Positions 17,533 to 26,666 are shown, counted from the first letter of the stretch. The stretch is 64,000 nt of DNA from Pseudomonadota bacterium (GCA_023391815.1 JAEWAF010000052.1:1-64000), one strand, 5' to 3'. Translations and numbers: made by a program. The notes: generated by a model from the sequence alone, not told the origin.

Positions 17533-18384
17533 ATGGCTCAGATCAAATCCATTGGTGTCGTCGGCAGCGGTCAGATGGGTGGCGGCATCGCGCAGGTCGC
17601 GGCGCAGAGCGGTTATTCGGTGGCGCTCGCCGACATTTCCCTGGCGGCGGCCACCGCGGGCAAGCAGAAGATCGAGAAGGGTCTGAACAAGCTGGTCGAG
17701 AAGGGCAAGCTCGAAGCCGCGAAATCCGCGGACATCCTCGGTCGCATCACACCGGTGGGCGAGCTTGCGGCGCTGGCCGATTGCGACGTGGTCATCGAGG
17801 CGGCGACCGAGAACGTCGAGCTGAAGAAGCAGCTGTTCGCGAAGCTGGATGCGGCCTGTCCGAAAGCGTCGATCCTGGCGACCAACACCTCGTCGATTTC
17901 CATCACCACGATCGCCGCGCAGACCCAGCGGCCGGAGCGGGTGGTGGGCATGCACTTCATGAACCCCGTGCCGGTCATGCAACTGGTCGAGATCATCCGC
18001 GGTCTTGCGACCGACGCGGCCGTTTACGAATCGACGGTCGCGCTCGCCAAGGCGATGGGCAAGACGGTGGTGACGAGTAACGATGCGCCCGGCTTCCTGG
18101 TCAATCGCATTCTGATTCCGCTGATCAACGAAGCGTGCTTCGTGCTGCAGGAAGGTGTGGGCACTGCTGAAGACATCGATGCTGGCGCGCGCCTGGGGCT
18201 GAATCATCCGATGGGGCCGCTGCAGCTGGCCGACCTGATCGGGCTCGATACGTGTCTGGCCATCGCCGAGGTGTTACATCGCGACCTGGGCGACGATAAA
18301 TATCGTCCGGCGACGATTCTGCGCAATCACGTCGCGGCCGGTTGGCTGGGGCGCAAGACCGGTCGCGGCTTCTATACTTATTGA
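17533..18384 (+). CDS. hbd: 3-hydroxybutyryl-CoA dehydrogenase
   Basis: NAD(P)-dependent 3-hydroxyacyl-CoA dehydrogenase, 283 aa, the standalone length of the family. Rossmann motif G-S-G-Q-M-G-G-G-I lies at about residues 11-19. The catalytic His-containing M-H-F-M-N-P-V-P and the C-terminal domain N-R-I-L-I-P-L-I-N-E-A are present. Start ATG 17533 gives the canonical N-terminus. It interconverts acetoacetyl-CoA and 3-hydroxybutyryl-CoA, which fits the thiolase and CoA-transferase 2 kb downstream, though those are on the other strand. It ends in a bidirectional terminator. Confidence 0.95.
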   Translation: MAQIKSIGVVGSGQMGGGIAQVAAQSGYSVALADISLAAATAGKQKIEKGLNKLVEKGKLEAAKSADILGRITPVGELAALADCDVVIEAATENVELKKQLFAKLDAACPKASILATNTSSISITTIAAQTQRPERVVGMHFMNPVPVMQLVEIIRGLATDAAVYESTVALAKAMGKTVVTSNDAPGFLVNRILIPLINEACFVLQEGVGTAEDIDAGARLGLNHPMGPLQLADLIGLDTCLAIAEVLHRDLGDDKYRPATILRNHVAAGWLGRKTGRGFYTY

Positions 18385-18392
18385 TCGGTTCC

Positions 18393-18431
18393 CTGATCGC
18401 CACCGGCCCCAATCGCGCCGGTGGCGATCAG
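18393..18431. terminator. Bidirectional terminator between hbd and GH43
   Basis: Perfect 15-bp inverted repeat (18393-18407 and 18417-18431) with a 9-nt loop. It lies between convergent genes and contains the stop codon of the minus-strand GH43 gene (18428-18430). T-tails are weak on both sides. Confidence 0.8.
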
Positions 18432-19483
18432 CTCGGCTCGCTGCCCGCTCGCGTGGGCGCGCCCGACGGCACGGGCAGCGCAATTCCCTGGCCCACGGGG
18501 TCGCCAAATTGAGGCCAGCCATTCTCTGTCCACTCGAAGCGCTGAATGTGCGGAGCGCGCCGGGGAGTGCACTTCATGCCCGGCCCGGAATTGGCGTGGT
18601 AGACGATCCAATGTTCCTTGCCATCGGGCGACAGGAAGAAACCGTTGTGTCCGGTCGCGTACACACCGTTGGCGCTCTTGAGCACCGGCTGCGGAGATTT
18701 GCTCCATGCCGCCGGATCGAGCGGATCGGCGCCCGGCGCGGCGTGCAGCAGCCCTAGCGAATAGTCGTCCGACCAGCAGGCGCTTGCTGAATAGGTGAGG
18801 AACAGATCCCCGTTCGGCCCCGGCAGAAATTCCGGACCCTCGACGATCTTGCGGTCGCCGCGTTGTTCCCACGGCTGATCGGGACGCGCGATGACGGTCT
18901 CATGACCGGTCAGCGTCCACGGATTTTTCATTTCCGCGATCGCCAGGGACGTGTCCGATTCGGTGTACGGCGAATAGACGAAGTAACGCTTGCCGCCGTG
19001 AGTAAAGACTGTGCCGTCGATGCCCGGTCGCGTCGTGTTGATACGACCACGGTCGATCCAGTTGCCGTTCAGGGGATCGGCGGCATCGTTCTCCAGGACG
19101 AACACGCCGCGATGCGCGTCGTCGCTGAAGCCACTCGCGGTCGCCGAGTAGTACAGAAACCACTTGTTGTCGAGGCGATGCAGCTCGGGCGCCCAGATCG
19201 AATGCGCGTTCGGCCCGCGCTTCGGCGCGGTCCACACCACGACCGGAGCTGCTCGGGCGAGATCGGCGATATTGTCCGTGCGCCACAGAGCAATCCGATC
19301 GCCCATCGTGTGCATGTAGTAGTAGATCCCATCGACTTGCGTGATCCAGGGATCCGGGCCCGAGGGCAAGAGTGGATTCGTGTACGTCGGTGCGGCCGGC
19401 GCTGTTGCCGCGAACGCGGCTTGCACCGTGAGAATCGCGAGCGCGCTCATCCAAGTGCTTCCGTACCGGCTCGACCGAGACAT
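18428..19483 (-). CDS. Secreted glycoside hydrolase family 43 enzyme
   Basis: 351 aa. Signal peptide to about A-A-F-A-A-T (residue 26). Five-bladed beta-propeller features of GH43: the N-terminal general-base Asp in S-G-P-D-P-W-I, the middle Asp region S-I-W-A-P-E-L and D-G-T-V-F, and the proton-donor Glu in V-E-G-P-E-F-L. GH43 enzymes are arabinofuranosidases, xylosidases or arabinanases; which one cannot be read here. It is divergent from a second GH43 gene across a 94-bp AT-rich gap, suggesting joint control of pectin or arabinoxylan breakdown. Confidence 0.9.
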   Translation of the reverse strand: MSRSSRYGSTWMSALAILTVQAAFAATAPAAPTYTNPLLPSGPDPWITQVDGIYYYMHTMGDRIALWRTDNIADLARAAPVVVWTAPKRGPNAHSIWAPELHRLDNKWFLYYSATASGFSDDAHRGVFVLENDAADPLNGNWIDRGRINTTRPGIDGTVFTHGGKRYFVYSPYTESDTSLAIAEMKNPWTLTGHETVIARPDQPWEQRGDRKIVEGPEFLPGPNGDLFLTYSASACWSDDYSLGLLHAAPGADPLDPAAWSKSPQPVLKSANGVYATGHNGFFLSPDGKEHWIVYHANSGPGMKCTPRRAPHIQRFEWTENGWPQFGDPVGQGIALPVPSGAPTRAGSEPS

Positions 19484-19577
19484 CTGCGAACTCCCAGGGT
19501 TGGCCCGATTGAATATACAGATTGATATGATAAAACGGAACGCAGGCTAGGCTGATTTATCTTACAAAAGGGCGGAT

Positions 19578-20846
19578 TTGACCGGTCGCGGCATCATCTG
19601 GGGGGCGATTGTTTGCCTCGGCCTCTGGCTCTCGAGCACTTCGCAGGCGCTGTTGCCGTCGGCGCCGGTGCCCTTGGCGCTGCGCAATCCCGTGTTGCGC
19701 GGAGATTTCCCCGATCCGTTCCTGCTCGAAGCGGAGGGACGCATCTATGCGTACGCCACGAATTCCGCTGGCATGCGCGTGCAGGTCTCATCCTCCGATG
19801 ATCTCTCGAACTGGTCGCCACCGACCGACAGCCTCGCCCGGCTGCCCGCGTGGGTAGATCAAAACAAGCCCGATGTATGGGCGCCCGAAGTAATGCGATT
19901 CGACTCTTATTACGTGCTGTACTTCAGTGCGCGATCCGCTTCGCGGGTGCGGCCGGATGGGCTCGGTCGCCTGTGTATCGGCACAGCGGTCAGCAAACAC
20001 GCCGACCGGGACTTCGTTCCCCGGGACACGCCGTTGATGTGCGATGAGTTCGCGGAGGGCGTGATCGATGTGAGTCCGTTTCGCGACGGCGATCGGACCT
20101 ACGTGTATTTCAAGAATGACGGCAACTGCTGCGATCGTCCCACCGGGATTTTCGCGCGTGAGCTCGACGCGACCGGCCTGGCAACCGTGGGTGCAACGAC
20201 GCGGCTCGGAGTAACAAACGACCGGTCATGGCAAGGCCACGTGATCGAGGCGCCCAGCATGCTCAAGCAGGGCGACGCCTACTATTTATTTTATTCCGCC
20301 AATGCCTACGAACAGCCGGAGTATGCGGTCGGTTACGCGCGCTGCGCCGGGCCGCTTGGACCTTGCAAGGATGTGAGCACGCGGCCATTGCTCGCGACGC
20401 CCGAGCGTGTCGTCGGATGGTTCGGCCCGGGACATCAATCGTTACTGCGCTTTCAAGGTCACACGCTGATGGCGTATCACGCTTGGAATGTGCTGCCGAA
20501 CGGCCAGAGAGACGGCTGCCGCGCGATGCACATCAGCGAGATCGAATGGAGCCCCGCTGGCGAGCCGCTGGTGAAATCGGAGCTCAGCGCCGTCGACCAG
20601 TGGCGCTGTCCGTCCATTCGAGAACGTTTGTTCGAAGCGTCAACGCTCGATCGCCAGGGCGACGCCCTGGCCACCGCCGATACACAGCGTCGCGAGGCCA
20701 CGCTTGACGTCGCGACGAGCCATCTCGTGGATCAAGGTCACGAGCACGCGGCAGCCCGATGCGCCGATGGGGTGGCCCAGTGCGATGGCGCCGCCGTTGA
20801 CGTTGACCTTCGAAATATCCAGCTCGAGCTTCTTCGCGACCGTTAG
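19578..20846 (+). CDS. Secreted glycoside hydrolase family 43 enzyme with an antisense-derived tail
   Basis: 422 aa from a TTG at 19578, with GGGCGG upstream acting as RBS. Signal peptide to about residue 24. GH43 residues: base Asp in R-G-D-F-P-D-P-F, middle D-V-W-A-P-E-V, donor Glu in H-V-I-E-A-P-S-M. The recognisable propeller ends near residue 355 (R-C-P-S-I-R-E-R-L-F). The last 69 codons (from 20640) run antisense through the 3' end of the thiolase gene and look like a read-through tail, so a native stop was probably lost. It may still be functional, with a junk C-terminus. Confidence 0.8.
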   Translation: MTGRGIIWGAIVCLGLWLSSTSQALLPSAPVPLALRNPVLRGDFPDPFLLEAEGRIYAYATNSAGMRVQVSSSDDLSNWSPPTDSLARLPAWVDQNKPDVWAPEVMRFDSYYVLYFSARSASRVRPDGLGRLCIGTAVSKHADRDFVPRDTPLMCDEFAEGVIDVSPFRDGDRTYVYFKNDGNCCDRPTGIFARELDATGLATVGATTRLGVTNDRSWQGHVIEAPSMLKQGDAYYLFYSANAYEQPEYAVGYARCAGPLGPCKDVSTRPLLATPERVVGWFGPGHQSLLRFQGHTLMAYHAWNVLPNGQRDGCRAMHISEIEWSPAGEPLVKSELSAVDQWRCPSIRERLFEASTLDRQGDALATADTQRREATLDVATSHLVDQGHEHAAARCADGVAQCDGAAVDVDLRNIQLELLRDR

Positions 20847-21833
20847 CGACTGGGCGGCGAAGGCTTCGTTCGCTTCGATCAGATCGACCGAGCCGAGCGT
20901 CCAGCCGGCTTTCTTCAAGCAGCGTTGGGTCGCGGAGATCGGACCTTCGCCCATGTAGGCGGGATCGACGCCGGCGCTGGCATAGGAAACAACTTTCGCG
21001 AGCACTGGCAGCCCGAGTTTCGCCGCGCGTTCGGCGGACATCATGACGACGGCCGCGGCGCCATCGTTCAAGGTGGAAGCGTTGCCCGCCGTCACTGTGC
21101 CGTCTTTGTCGAAAGCAGGGCGGAGCTTCGCAAGAGAAGCGAGGTCGGTGCCGGCGCGCGGTTGCTCATCCACCGCGAATTCCGCAGTCTTGCCTTTACC
21201 CAATTGCACCGTCACGGGCGTGATCTCATCGACGAATCGACCGGCCGCGATCGCCTCGCTCGCGCGCTTCTGAGACAGCACGGAATATTCGTCCTGCTGT
21301 TCGCGAGTGATGCCATGGCGCTTCGCCAGGTTTTCGGCGGTGATGCCCATGTGATATTGATTGAACGCATCCCACAAGCCGTCGACGATCATGGTATCGA
21401 TCACCTGGCCGTGGCCCATGCGCAGACCGGTGCGCAAGCCGGGAACGACGTACGGCGCGAGGCTCATGCTCTCCATGCCGCCAGCCACGACGATGTCGGC
21501 GTCGCCGAGCAGAATGGATTGCGCGGCCAGATGCGTCGCCTTCAACCCCGAGCCGCAAACTTTGTTGATCGTCATCGCCGGCGTCGTCACCGGCACGCCG
21601 CTGTTGATCGCCGCCTGGCGCGCGGTGTTCTGACCGGCACCGGCCGTGAGCACATGACCCATCACCACTTCATCGACCGCATCGGGCGCAAGGCCCGTCT
21701 TGGCCAGCAGCGAACGAATCACGATCGCGCCGAGCTCGGCGGCCGGGACTTTCGCAAGCGAGCCCTGAAACGCGCCGATGGCGGTGCGGGTGGCGGCGAC
21801 GATGACGACTTCACGTACGGCGGGTACTCGCAC
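20640..21833 (-). CDS. atoB: Acetyl-CoA acetyltransferase (thiolase)
   Basis: Thiolase of 397 aa. Nucleophilic Cys93 in N-K-V-C-G-S-G, His in G-H-P-I-G-A-S-G and the second Cys in C-I-G-G-G-Q-G are all present. It condenses or cleaves acetoacetyl-CoA. It is the last gene of the minus-strand trio with the two CoA-transferase subunits (20-bp gap from scoB). Together they convert acetoacetate to acetyl-CoA. Its 3' end overlaps the convergent GH43 gene by 207 bp. phaA (polyhydroxybutyrate synthesis) is the alternative name. Confidence 0.95.
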   Translation of the reverse strand: MRVPAVREVVIVAATRTAIGAFQGSLAKVPAAELGAIVIRSLLAKTGLAPDAVDEVVMGHVLTAGAGQNTARQAAINSGVPVTTPAMTINKVCGSGLKATHLAAQSILLGDADIVVAGGMESMSLAPYVVPGLRTGLRMGHGQVIDTMIVDGLWDAFNQYHMGITAENLAKRHGITREQQDEYSVLSQKRASEAIAAGRFVDEITPVTVQLGKGKTAEFAVDEQPRAGTDLASLAKLRPAFDKDGTVTAGNASTLNDGAAAVVMMSAERAAKLGLPVLAKVVSYASAGVDPAYMGEGPISATQRCLKKAGWTLGSVDLIEANEAFAAQSLTVAKKLELDISKVNVNGGAIALGHPIGASGCRVLVTLIHEMARRDVKRGLATLCIGGGQGVALAIER

Positions 21834-21853
21834 GGCGGGTTCTCGCTTCGAGT

Positions 21854-22510
21854 TTAGAATTTCATTTCCGGCACGTTGGCCGGCACGACCAGCCGACCGG
21901 CGGTCTTGGCGCGGATCTCATCGACGCTCACGCCCGGCGCACGCTCCTTCAGATGGAACGCGCCGTCGGCGATCTCGATGTAGGCGAGATCGGTGAGCAC
22001 GCGCTTGATACAACCGCTGCCGGTCAGCGGCAGGCTGCAACGCTCGAGCAGTTTCGATTCGCCGTCCTTCGAGGCGTGCATCATGGTCACGATGATGTTC
22101 TCGGCGCCCGCGACCAGATCCATCGCGCCGCCCATGCCTTTGACGAGCTTGCCCGGCACCATCCACGACGCGATGTTTCCTTGCACGTCCACTTCGAACG
22201 CGCCCAGCACGGTCAGATCGACATGACCGCCGCGAATCATCGCGAACGATTCGACGCTGGAGAAGATCGAAGCGCCGATGCGCGCGGTCACCGTTTGCTT
22301 GCCGGCATTGATCATGTCGGCATCGACTTCGCTGTCGGTGGGGAAGGGGCCCATGCCGAGCAAGCCGTTCTCCGACTGCAACATCACTTCCATGCCCTTG
22401 GGCACGTAGTTCGCCACCAGCGTCGGAATGCCGATGCCGAGATTCACGTAGAAACCGTCGCGCAATTCGCGGGCGACGCGTTCCGCCATCTGTTCTCTAG
22501 TCAGTGCCAT
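21854..22510 (-). CDS. scoB: 3-oxoacid CoA-transferase subunit B
   Basis: 218 aa beta subunit of succinyl-CoA:3-ketoacid CoA transferase. The catalytic Glu47 sits in Q-S-E-N-G-L-L-G-M-G, which forms the covalent CoA thioester intermediate in this family. It lies 7 bp downstream of scoA and 20 bp upstream of the thiolase. It activates acetoacetate using succinyl-CoA. Confidence 0.95.
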   Translation of the reverse strand: MALTREQMAERVARELRDGFYVNLGIGIPTLVANYVPKGMEVMLQSENGLLGMGPFPTDSEVDADMINAGKQTVTARIGASIFSSVESFAMIRGGHVDLTVLGAFEVDVQGNIASWMVPGKLVKGMGGAMDLVAGAENIIVTMMHASKDGESKLLERCSLPLTGSGCIKRVLTDLAYIEIADGAFHLKERAPGVSVDEIRAKTAGRLVVPANVPEMKF

Positions 22511-22517
22511 GATGACC

Positions 22518-23219
22518 TCAAGCGGCGCGCGTGGTGCGCTTCTCGATACGTTTTTCGAAGCTGCCCTGGATCAGCCGGTCGACATAGATGCCCGGCGTGT
22601 GGATCTGACTGGGCTCGAGCTGACCCGGCTCGACGATCTCTTCGACTTCCACGACGGTGATGCGACCGGCGGTCGCCGCCGCGGGATTGAAATTCTGCGC
22701 GGTGTGGCGGTACACGACGTTGCCGTACCAGTCGGCCTTCCAGCCCTTCACGATGGCGAAGTCCGCGGTGATCGACTGTTCGAGAATGTATTTGCGGCCG
22801 TTGAACTCGCGCACTTCCTTGTTCTCGCCGACCGGCGTGCCGTAGCCGGTCGCGGTGAAGAAGGCAGGGATGCCGGCGCCGCCAGCGCGAATTTTCTCGG
22901 CGAGCGTGCCTTGCGGCGTGAGCTCGACCTCCAGCTCGCCCGAGAGCAGCTGGCGCTCGAACTCGGCGTTCTCGCCCACGTAGGAGGCGATCATTTTCTT
23001 GATCTGGCGATCCTTGAGCAGAAGGCCCAAGCCGAAGTCGTCGACGCCGCAGTTGTTGGAGACCACCGTGAGCCCCTTGACCCCCATGCGCCGGATCTGC
23101 GCAATCAGGTTCTCGGGGATGCCGCACAGGCCGAAGCCGCCGGCGATCACTGTCATGTTGTCGGTGAGGCCGGCCAACGCCGCCTGGTAACTGTCGACTC
23201 GTTTATCGAAGCCTGCCAC
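22518..23219 (-). CDS. scoA: 3-oxoacid CoA-transferase subunit A
   Basis: 233 aa alpha subunit. It has the N-terminal G-G-F-G-L-C-G-I-P-E-N-L-I oxyanion and CoA-binding signature and the family's E-V-E-E-I-V tail region. It is the first gene of scoA-scoB-thiolase and is divergent (100 bp) from a LysR regulator that probably controls it. Confidence 0.95.
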   Translation of the reverse strand: MAGFDKRVDSYQAALAGLTDNMTVIAGGFGLCGIPENLIAQIRRMGVKGLTVVSNNCGVDDFGLGLLLKDRQIKKMIASYVGENAEFERQLLSGELEVELTPQGTLAEKIRAGGAGIPAFFTATGYGTPVGENKEVREFNGRKYILEQSITADFAIVKGWKADWYGNVVYRHTAQNFNPAAATAGRITVVEVEEIVEPGQLEPSQIHTPGIYVDRLIQGSFEKRIEKRTTRAA

Positions 23220-23319
23220 TAGCCTGTCTCCGCTGCTCGGACCGCCACAGCTTGGCGCGGGACGATTCAGTTGTTAAGTTTGAAATACCTGCTGATTATT
23301 TTGCCCGGTAAATGAATTC

Positions 23320-24207
23320 ATGACCCCCCGCCAACTGGAAGCGTTCGTGGCCGTCGCGCAGACGCTGAGCTTTGCCCGGGCCTGCGAACGGCTGCACATG
23401 TCGCAGCCGGCGCTGAGCCTGGCGATCCGCAGCCTGGAGGATTCGTTGGGCGGGCGGCTGTTGTCGCGAACCACGCGGCAGGTGCGGTTGACGCCGGAAG
23501 GGGCGGTGCTCCTGCCCCAGGCGATTCAATTGCTGGCGGATTGGGACAACGTTCGGGAGCGCTCGCGTCAGCACTTCACCTTGCAACGGGGGCACGTGAC
23601 GATCGCGGCCATGCCGTCCTTCGCGGGCAACGTGCTACCGCAGATCCTCGATGAATTCCGCGGTCGGTTTCCGAATGTCGCAGTGACCGTGCACGATGTG
23701 ATTCACGAGGACGTGGTGCGAATGGTCGCGACCGGGCGCGTCGAGCTGGGGTTCGGCTTCGAGCCGGACGCGGCCAGTCAACTGAGCTTCCATCAGCTGT
23801 TCATCGATCGATTCGTCGCCATTGTCCCGAGCCGATCGCCGCTGGCCGAGTTGCGCTCGGTGTCGTGGGCGCAATTGTTGAGCAACAATTTCATCACCCT
23901 GCAGAGGCCGTCGACGGTGCGGCAGCTGTTGGAAACATCGCTTGCCGAGAGCGATATGGAGCTGCGCGTAGGAGTCGAGTGTCATCAACTCGTCACGGTC
24001 GGGCAGTTTGTCGCCTCGGGGCTGGGTGTCAGTGTCGTGCCTAACTTGTGCGAACGGCAGATGGCCGCGTTGGGCGCGCGAAGCGTGCAGTTGACGCGGC
24101 CTGTGATTCGTAAAGCCGTCGGACTGATGACGCGTAACAATCAGCAGTTGTCGAGCGCGGCGGACGCGATTCGACAGGCTGTCATTGCTACTCGCGCGCG
24201 CAAGTAG
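23320..24207 (+). CDS. LysR-family transcriptional regulator, likely of the sco operon
   Basis: 295 aa. N-terminal winged HTH (residues 1-60: T-P-R-Q-L-E-A-F-V-A-V-A, A-C-E-R-L-H-M-S-Q-P-A-L-S). The LysR substrate-binding domain runs from about 90 to 290. It is divergent from scoA, the usual layout for a regulator of its neighbour; the 100-bp gap contains AT-rich TTAAGTTTGAAA sequence suitable for a LysR box. Its 3' end overlaps the convergent MFS gene by 20 bp. Confidence 0.92.
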   Translation: MTPRQLEAFVAVAQTLSFARACERLHMSQPALSLAIRSLEDSLGGRLLSRTTRQVRLTPEGAVLLPQAIQLLADWDNVRERSRQHFTLQRGHVTIAAMPSFAGNVLPQILDEFRGRFPNVAVTVHDVIHEDVVRMVATGRVELGFGFEPDAASQLSFHQLFIDRFVAIVPSRSPLAELRSVSWAQLLSNNFITLQRPSTVRQLLETSLAESDMELRVGVECHQLVTVGQFVASGLGVSVVPNLCERQMAALGARSVQLTRPVIRKAVGLMTRNNQQLSSAADAIRQAVIATRARK

Positions 24208-25468
24208 CAACGCAAGCCTCGGCGGGCATTTCGTCGCCGTCACCGACCAGTAGCGACGTTCCCCACACGACGAGCCCCGCGAGCGCGAGTCCGCATCCCA
24301 CCCAACCGGTCGAGGTCCATCCCCAACCGGCCGCGATCGCGAGGCCGCCAAGGAATGGCCCCAACGCGTTGGCGGCATTGAACGCGCTGTGATTCAAGGC
24401 TGCGGCGAGCGTCTGTGCATCGCCCGCGACTTCCATGAGGCGCGTCTGCAAGACGGTGCCGAGTCCGCCACCGCCGCCGATCAAAAAGACCACGATGGAG
24501 ATGGCGAAGATGTTGCTTGCTGCCAGCGGAAACAGCGCGAGGGCCGCTGCGCTCCACAGAAGAATTCCGCCAACGGTCGGCATCACGGCGCGATCGGCGA
24601 GCCAGCCCGCGACCAGCGTGCCCGCGGTCATTCCCAATCCGAACATGCATAGAACGAGCGGCACGAACTGATTCGAAACATGGGTCACTTCGATGAGCGT
24701 CGATGCGACATAGGTGTAAACGGCGAACAGGCCGCCGAAACCGATGGCGCCGATGCCCAACGTCAACCACACCTGCCGGCGTTTCAACGCGCCGAGCTCT
24801 CGCAGCGGGCTCGCACTCTTCGGCGGCTGATCGTGAGGAACATGTTTTCGAACGAGCATCACCGTGAGCAGCGCCAGCAGTCCCACCACCCCGAAGCCCC
24901 AACGCCAGCCCAGCATCAGACCGATCCAATTGGCCATCGGCACGCCGATGATGGTTGCCACGGTGAGTCCTAGCATCGTGCGTGCGACCGCTTGCGCTCG
25001 TTGGTTGGGCGGTACGGCGGAGGCGGCCACGAGAGAAGCGATGCCGAAGTACGCGCCATGGGGCAGACCGCTCAAGAAACGAAACAACAGCATCCATTCG
25101 TATGAAGGCGCGAGCGCGCTCATCACATTGGCGACCGCGAACACGCTCATGAGCGCGATCAACAGCGTGCGTCGGGCGACTCGGGCGGCGAGTACCGCAA
25201 TCACTGGAGCCCCGACCACCACGCCCAATGCGTAGGCGCTGATTACGTGACCTGCGGTCGGCGCGTCGATTCCGAGCCCGACGGAGAAGTAGGGCAGCAG
25301 GCTCATCGAGGCGAATTCGGTGGTGCCGATGGCGAAGCCGCCCATGGCCAGCGCCAGGAACAGGAGCCACCGCGAGGGAGCCCCGGGTCGACCCGCGGAG
25401 GGGGCGGTGAATTCAGAAGAATCAGCAGCTTGCAACGTAAATCCGCAGCTTGGGGAAGATCTTTGCAT
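24188..25468 (-). CDS. MFS transporter, DHA1 (drug/sugar efflux) type
   Basis: 426 aa with about 12 TM helices. The TM1 motif F-A-I-G-T-T-E-F and the loop R-F-L-S-G-L-P-H-G-A-Y-F-G are typical of the YdhP/AraJ-like DHA1 group, known for export of arabinose, purines or drugs. The ATG at 25468 lies inside the first of two operator palindromes, so repressor binding would block it directly; a TTG 11 codons in is an alternative start. It is divergent from a LacI-family regulator. Confidence 0.88.
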   Translation of the reverse strand: MQRSSPSCGFTLQAADSSEFTAPSAGRPGAPSRWLLFLALAMGGFAIGTTEFASMSLLPYFSVGLGIDAPTAGHVISAYALGVVVGAPVIAVLAARVARRTLLIALMSVFAVANVMSALAPSYEWMLLFRFLSGLPHGAYFGIASLVAASAVPPNQRAQAVARTMLGLTVATIIGVPMANWIGLMLGWRWGFGVVGLLALLTVMLVRKHVPHDQPPKSASPLRELGALKRRQVWLTLGIGAIGFGGLFAVYTYVASTLIEVTHVSNQFVPLVLCMFGLGMTAGTLVAGWLADRAVMPTVGGILLWSAAALALFPLAASNIFAISIVVFLIGGGGGLGTVLQTRLMEVAGDAQTLAAALNHSAFNAANALGPFLGGLAIAAGWGWTSTGWVGCGLALAGLVVWGTSLLVGDGDEMPAEACVATCARE

Positions 25469-25500
25469 AGCATTGCAACACGGTTTGCATAGCTATGCAA
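25463..25500. promoter_or_regulatory. Twin palindromic operators between MFS and lacI-family genes
   Basis: TTGCATAGCTATGCAA at 25485-25500 is a perfect 16-bp palindrome. TTGCATAGCATTGCAA at 25463-25478 is a one-mismatch copy. Centres are 22 bp apart, about two helical turns. Probable sites for the LacI-family protein encoded 59 bp further on. Confidence 0.75.
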
Positions 25501-25558
25501 TGAGGCGTACCCTGCGGCCGCGCTGTCAACCGAAGAGCGCGGGGGGAACGGGGGACTC

Positions 25559-26566
25559 ATGGCGAATTCGAAGCCGCCATCATCGATCGACGTCGCGCGT
25601 CTGGCAGGTGTGTCGCAGTCGGCGGTGTCACGCACATTCACGCCAGGGGCGAGCATCTCGCCGGAGACCAAGGCGAAAGTGATGGCCGCGGCCGACGCGC
25701 TGAACTATCGGCCGAACCTCATCCCTCGCATCATGCTCAAGAACCGCTCGAACATCGTCGCGGTCGTCGTGGGCAGCCTCGCCAATCCGTATCACTCCAA
25801 GGCGCTGCAAGGCTTCGGTTGCAAGCTCCAGGCGTTGGGCAAGCAAGTTCTGCTGGTGCAAACGAATTTCGATCGCTCGCTCGACGAGGTGGTCGGTGAG
25901 CTCGCGAGCTATCGAGTCGACGCGGTCGTCAGTCCCCTCGAGATCACCTCCCCGGATGTAACGGCGCTCATCGACAAGATGCGCATTCCCGTGATCACGC
26001 TCAACTCCGACCATATCAGCGAATGGAGCGCCACCGTTTCTTCCGACAATGAAATGGCGGGCAATTGCATCGCGCAGTTGTTGTGGAAGCGCGGTGGCCG
26101 GCGGTTCGGATATATCGCCGGACCTCGCGACAGTCCTTCGCAACAACAGCGTGAAGCGGGTTTTCGCCGTGGTCTGGCTTCAGTCGGTGTCACCGACTGC
26201 GCATGGGAGCAGGCGGATTATTCCTATCAAGGCGGTTACGCGGCGGCTCGCAGAATGTTTGCTACGCAGTCTCGGCCGGACGCGGTGTTCTGCGTCAACG
26301 ATCTGGTCGCGCTGGGCGCCATGGACGCGCTTCGTCTCGAGCTCGGTCTGAAGGTACCGACCGACGTGATGATTGCCGGCTACGACAACATCGAGGCCGC
26401 GGGCTGGTCCTCGTACCGGCTGACCACGTTCGATCAACGCATGGACGAAATGGTGAGCAACGCGGTCGCGATGCTCGAACGGGATTGGGCGCCGAGCGCT
26501 CAGTCGTTCATCGCGCCGACCCTGGTGGAGCGGGCCAGCACGCGGGCGGGCGAGTCGCACGGTTGA
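25559..26566 (+). CDS. LacI-family transcriptional regulator
   Basis: 335 aa. The N-terminal HTH includes S-I-D-V-A-R-L-A-G-V-S-Q-S-A-V-S-R and the hinge-like L-N-Y-R-P-N. A periplasmic-binding-protein-like effector domain follows (about 65-330) with the D-A-V-F-C-V-N-D-L-V-A-L-G motif. Such proteins repress sugar or nucleoside genes until an inducer binds. It likely binds the twin palindromes upstream, controlling itself and the MFS gene. It may also act on the TonB receptor 100 bp downstream. Confidence 0.93.
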   Translation: MANSKPPSSIDVARLAGVSQSAVSRTFTPGASISPETKAKVMAAADALNYRPNLIPRIMLKNRSNIVAVVVGSLANPYHSKALQGFGCKLQALGKQVLLVQTNFDRSLDEVVGELASYRVDAVVSPLEITSPDVTALIDKMRIPVITLNSDHISEWSATVSSDNEMAGNCIAQLLWKRGGRRFGYIAGPRDSPSQQQREAGFRRGLASVGVTDCAWEQADYSYQGGYAAARRMFATQSRPDAVFCVNDLVALGAMDALRLELGLKVPTDVMIAGYDNIEAAGWSSYRLTTFDQRMDEMVSNAVAMLERDWAPSAQSFIAPTLVERASTRAGESHG

Positions 26567-26584
26567 TCGAGCAATGAATGCTCG

Positions 26585-26604
26585 TTTTCTCCATTGGGAG
26601 AAAA
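26585..26604. promoter_or_regulatory. Inverted repeat between lacI-family gene and TonB receptor
   Basis: Perfect 8-bp arms TTTTCTCC / GGAGAAAA with a 4-nt spacer, followed by TTTTGA. It could be a small terminator for the regulator gene or an operator for the receptor gene. Confidence 0.5.
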
Positions 26605-26666
26605 TTTTGACTAACAGGATATCCGTGTCCTAACCTAGCCTGAAACAACAGTTTGGGGATACGGCG

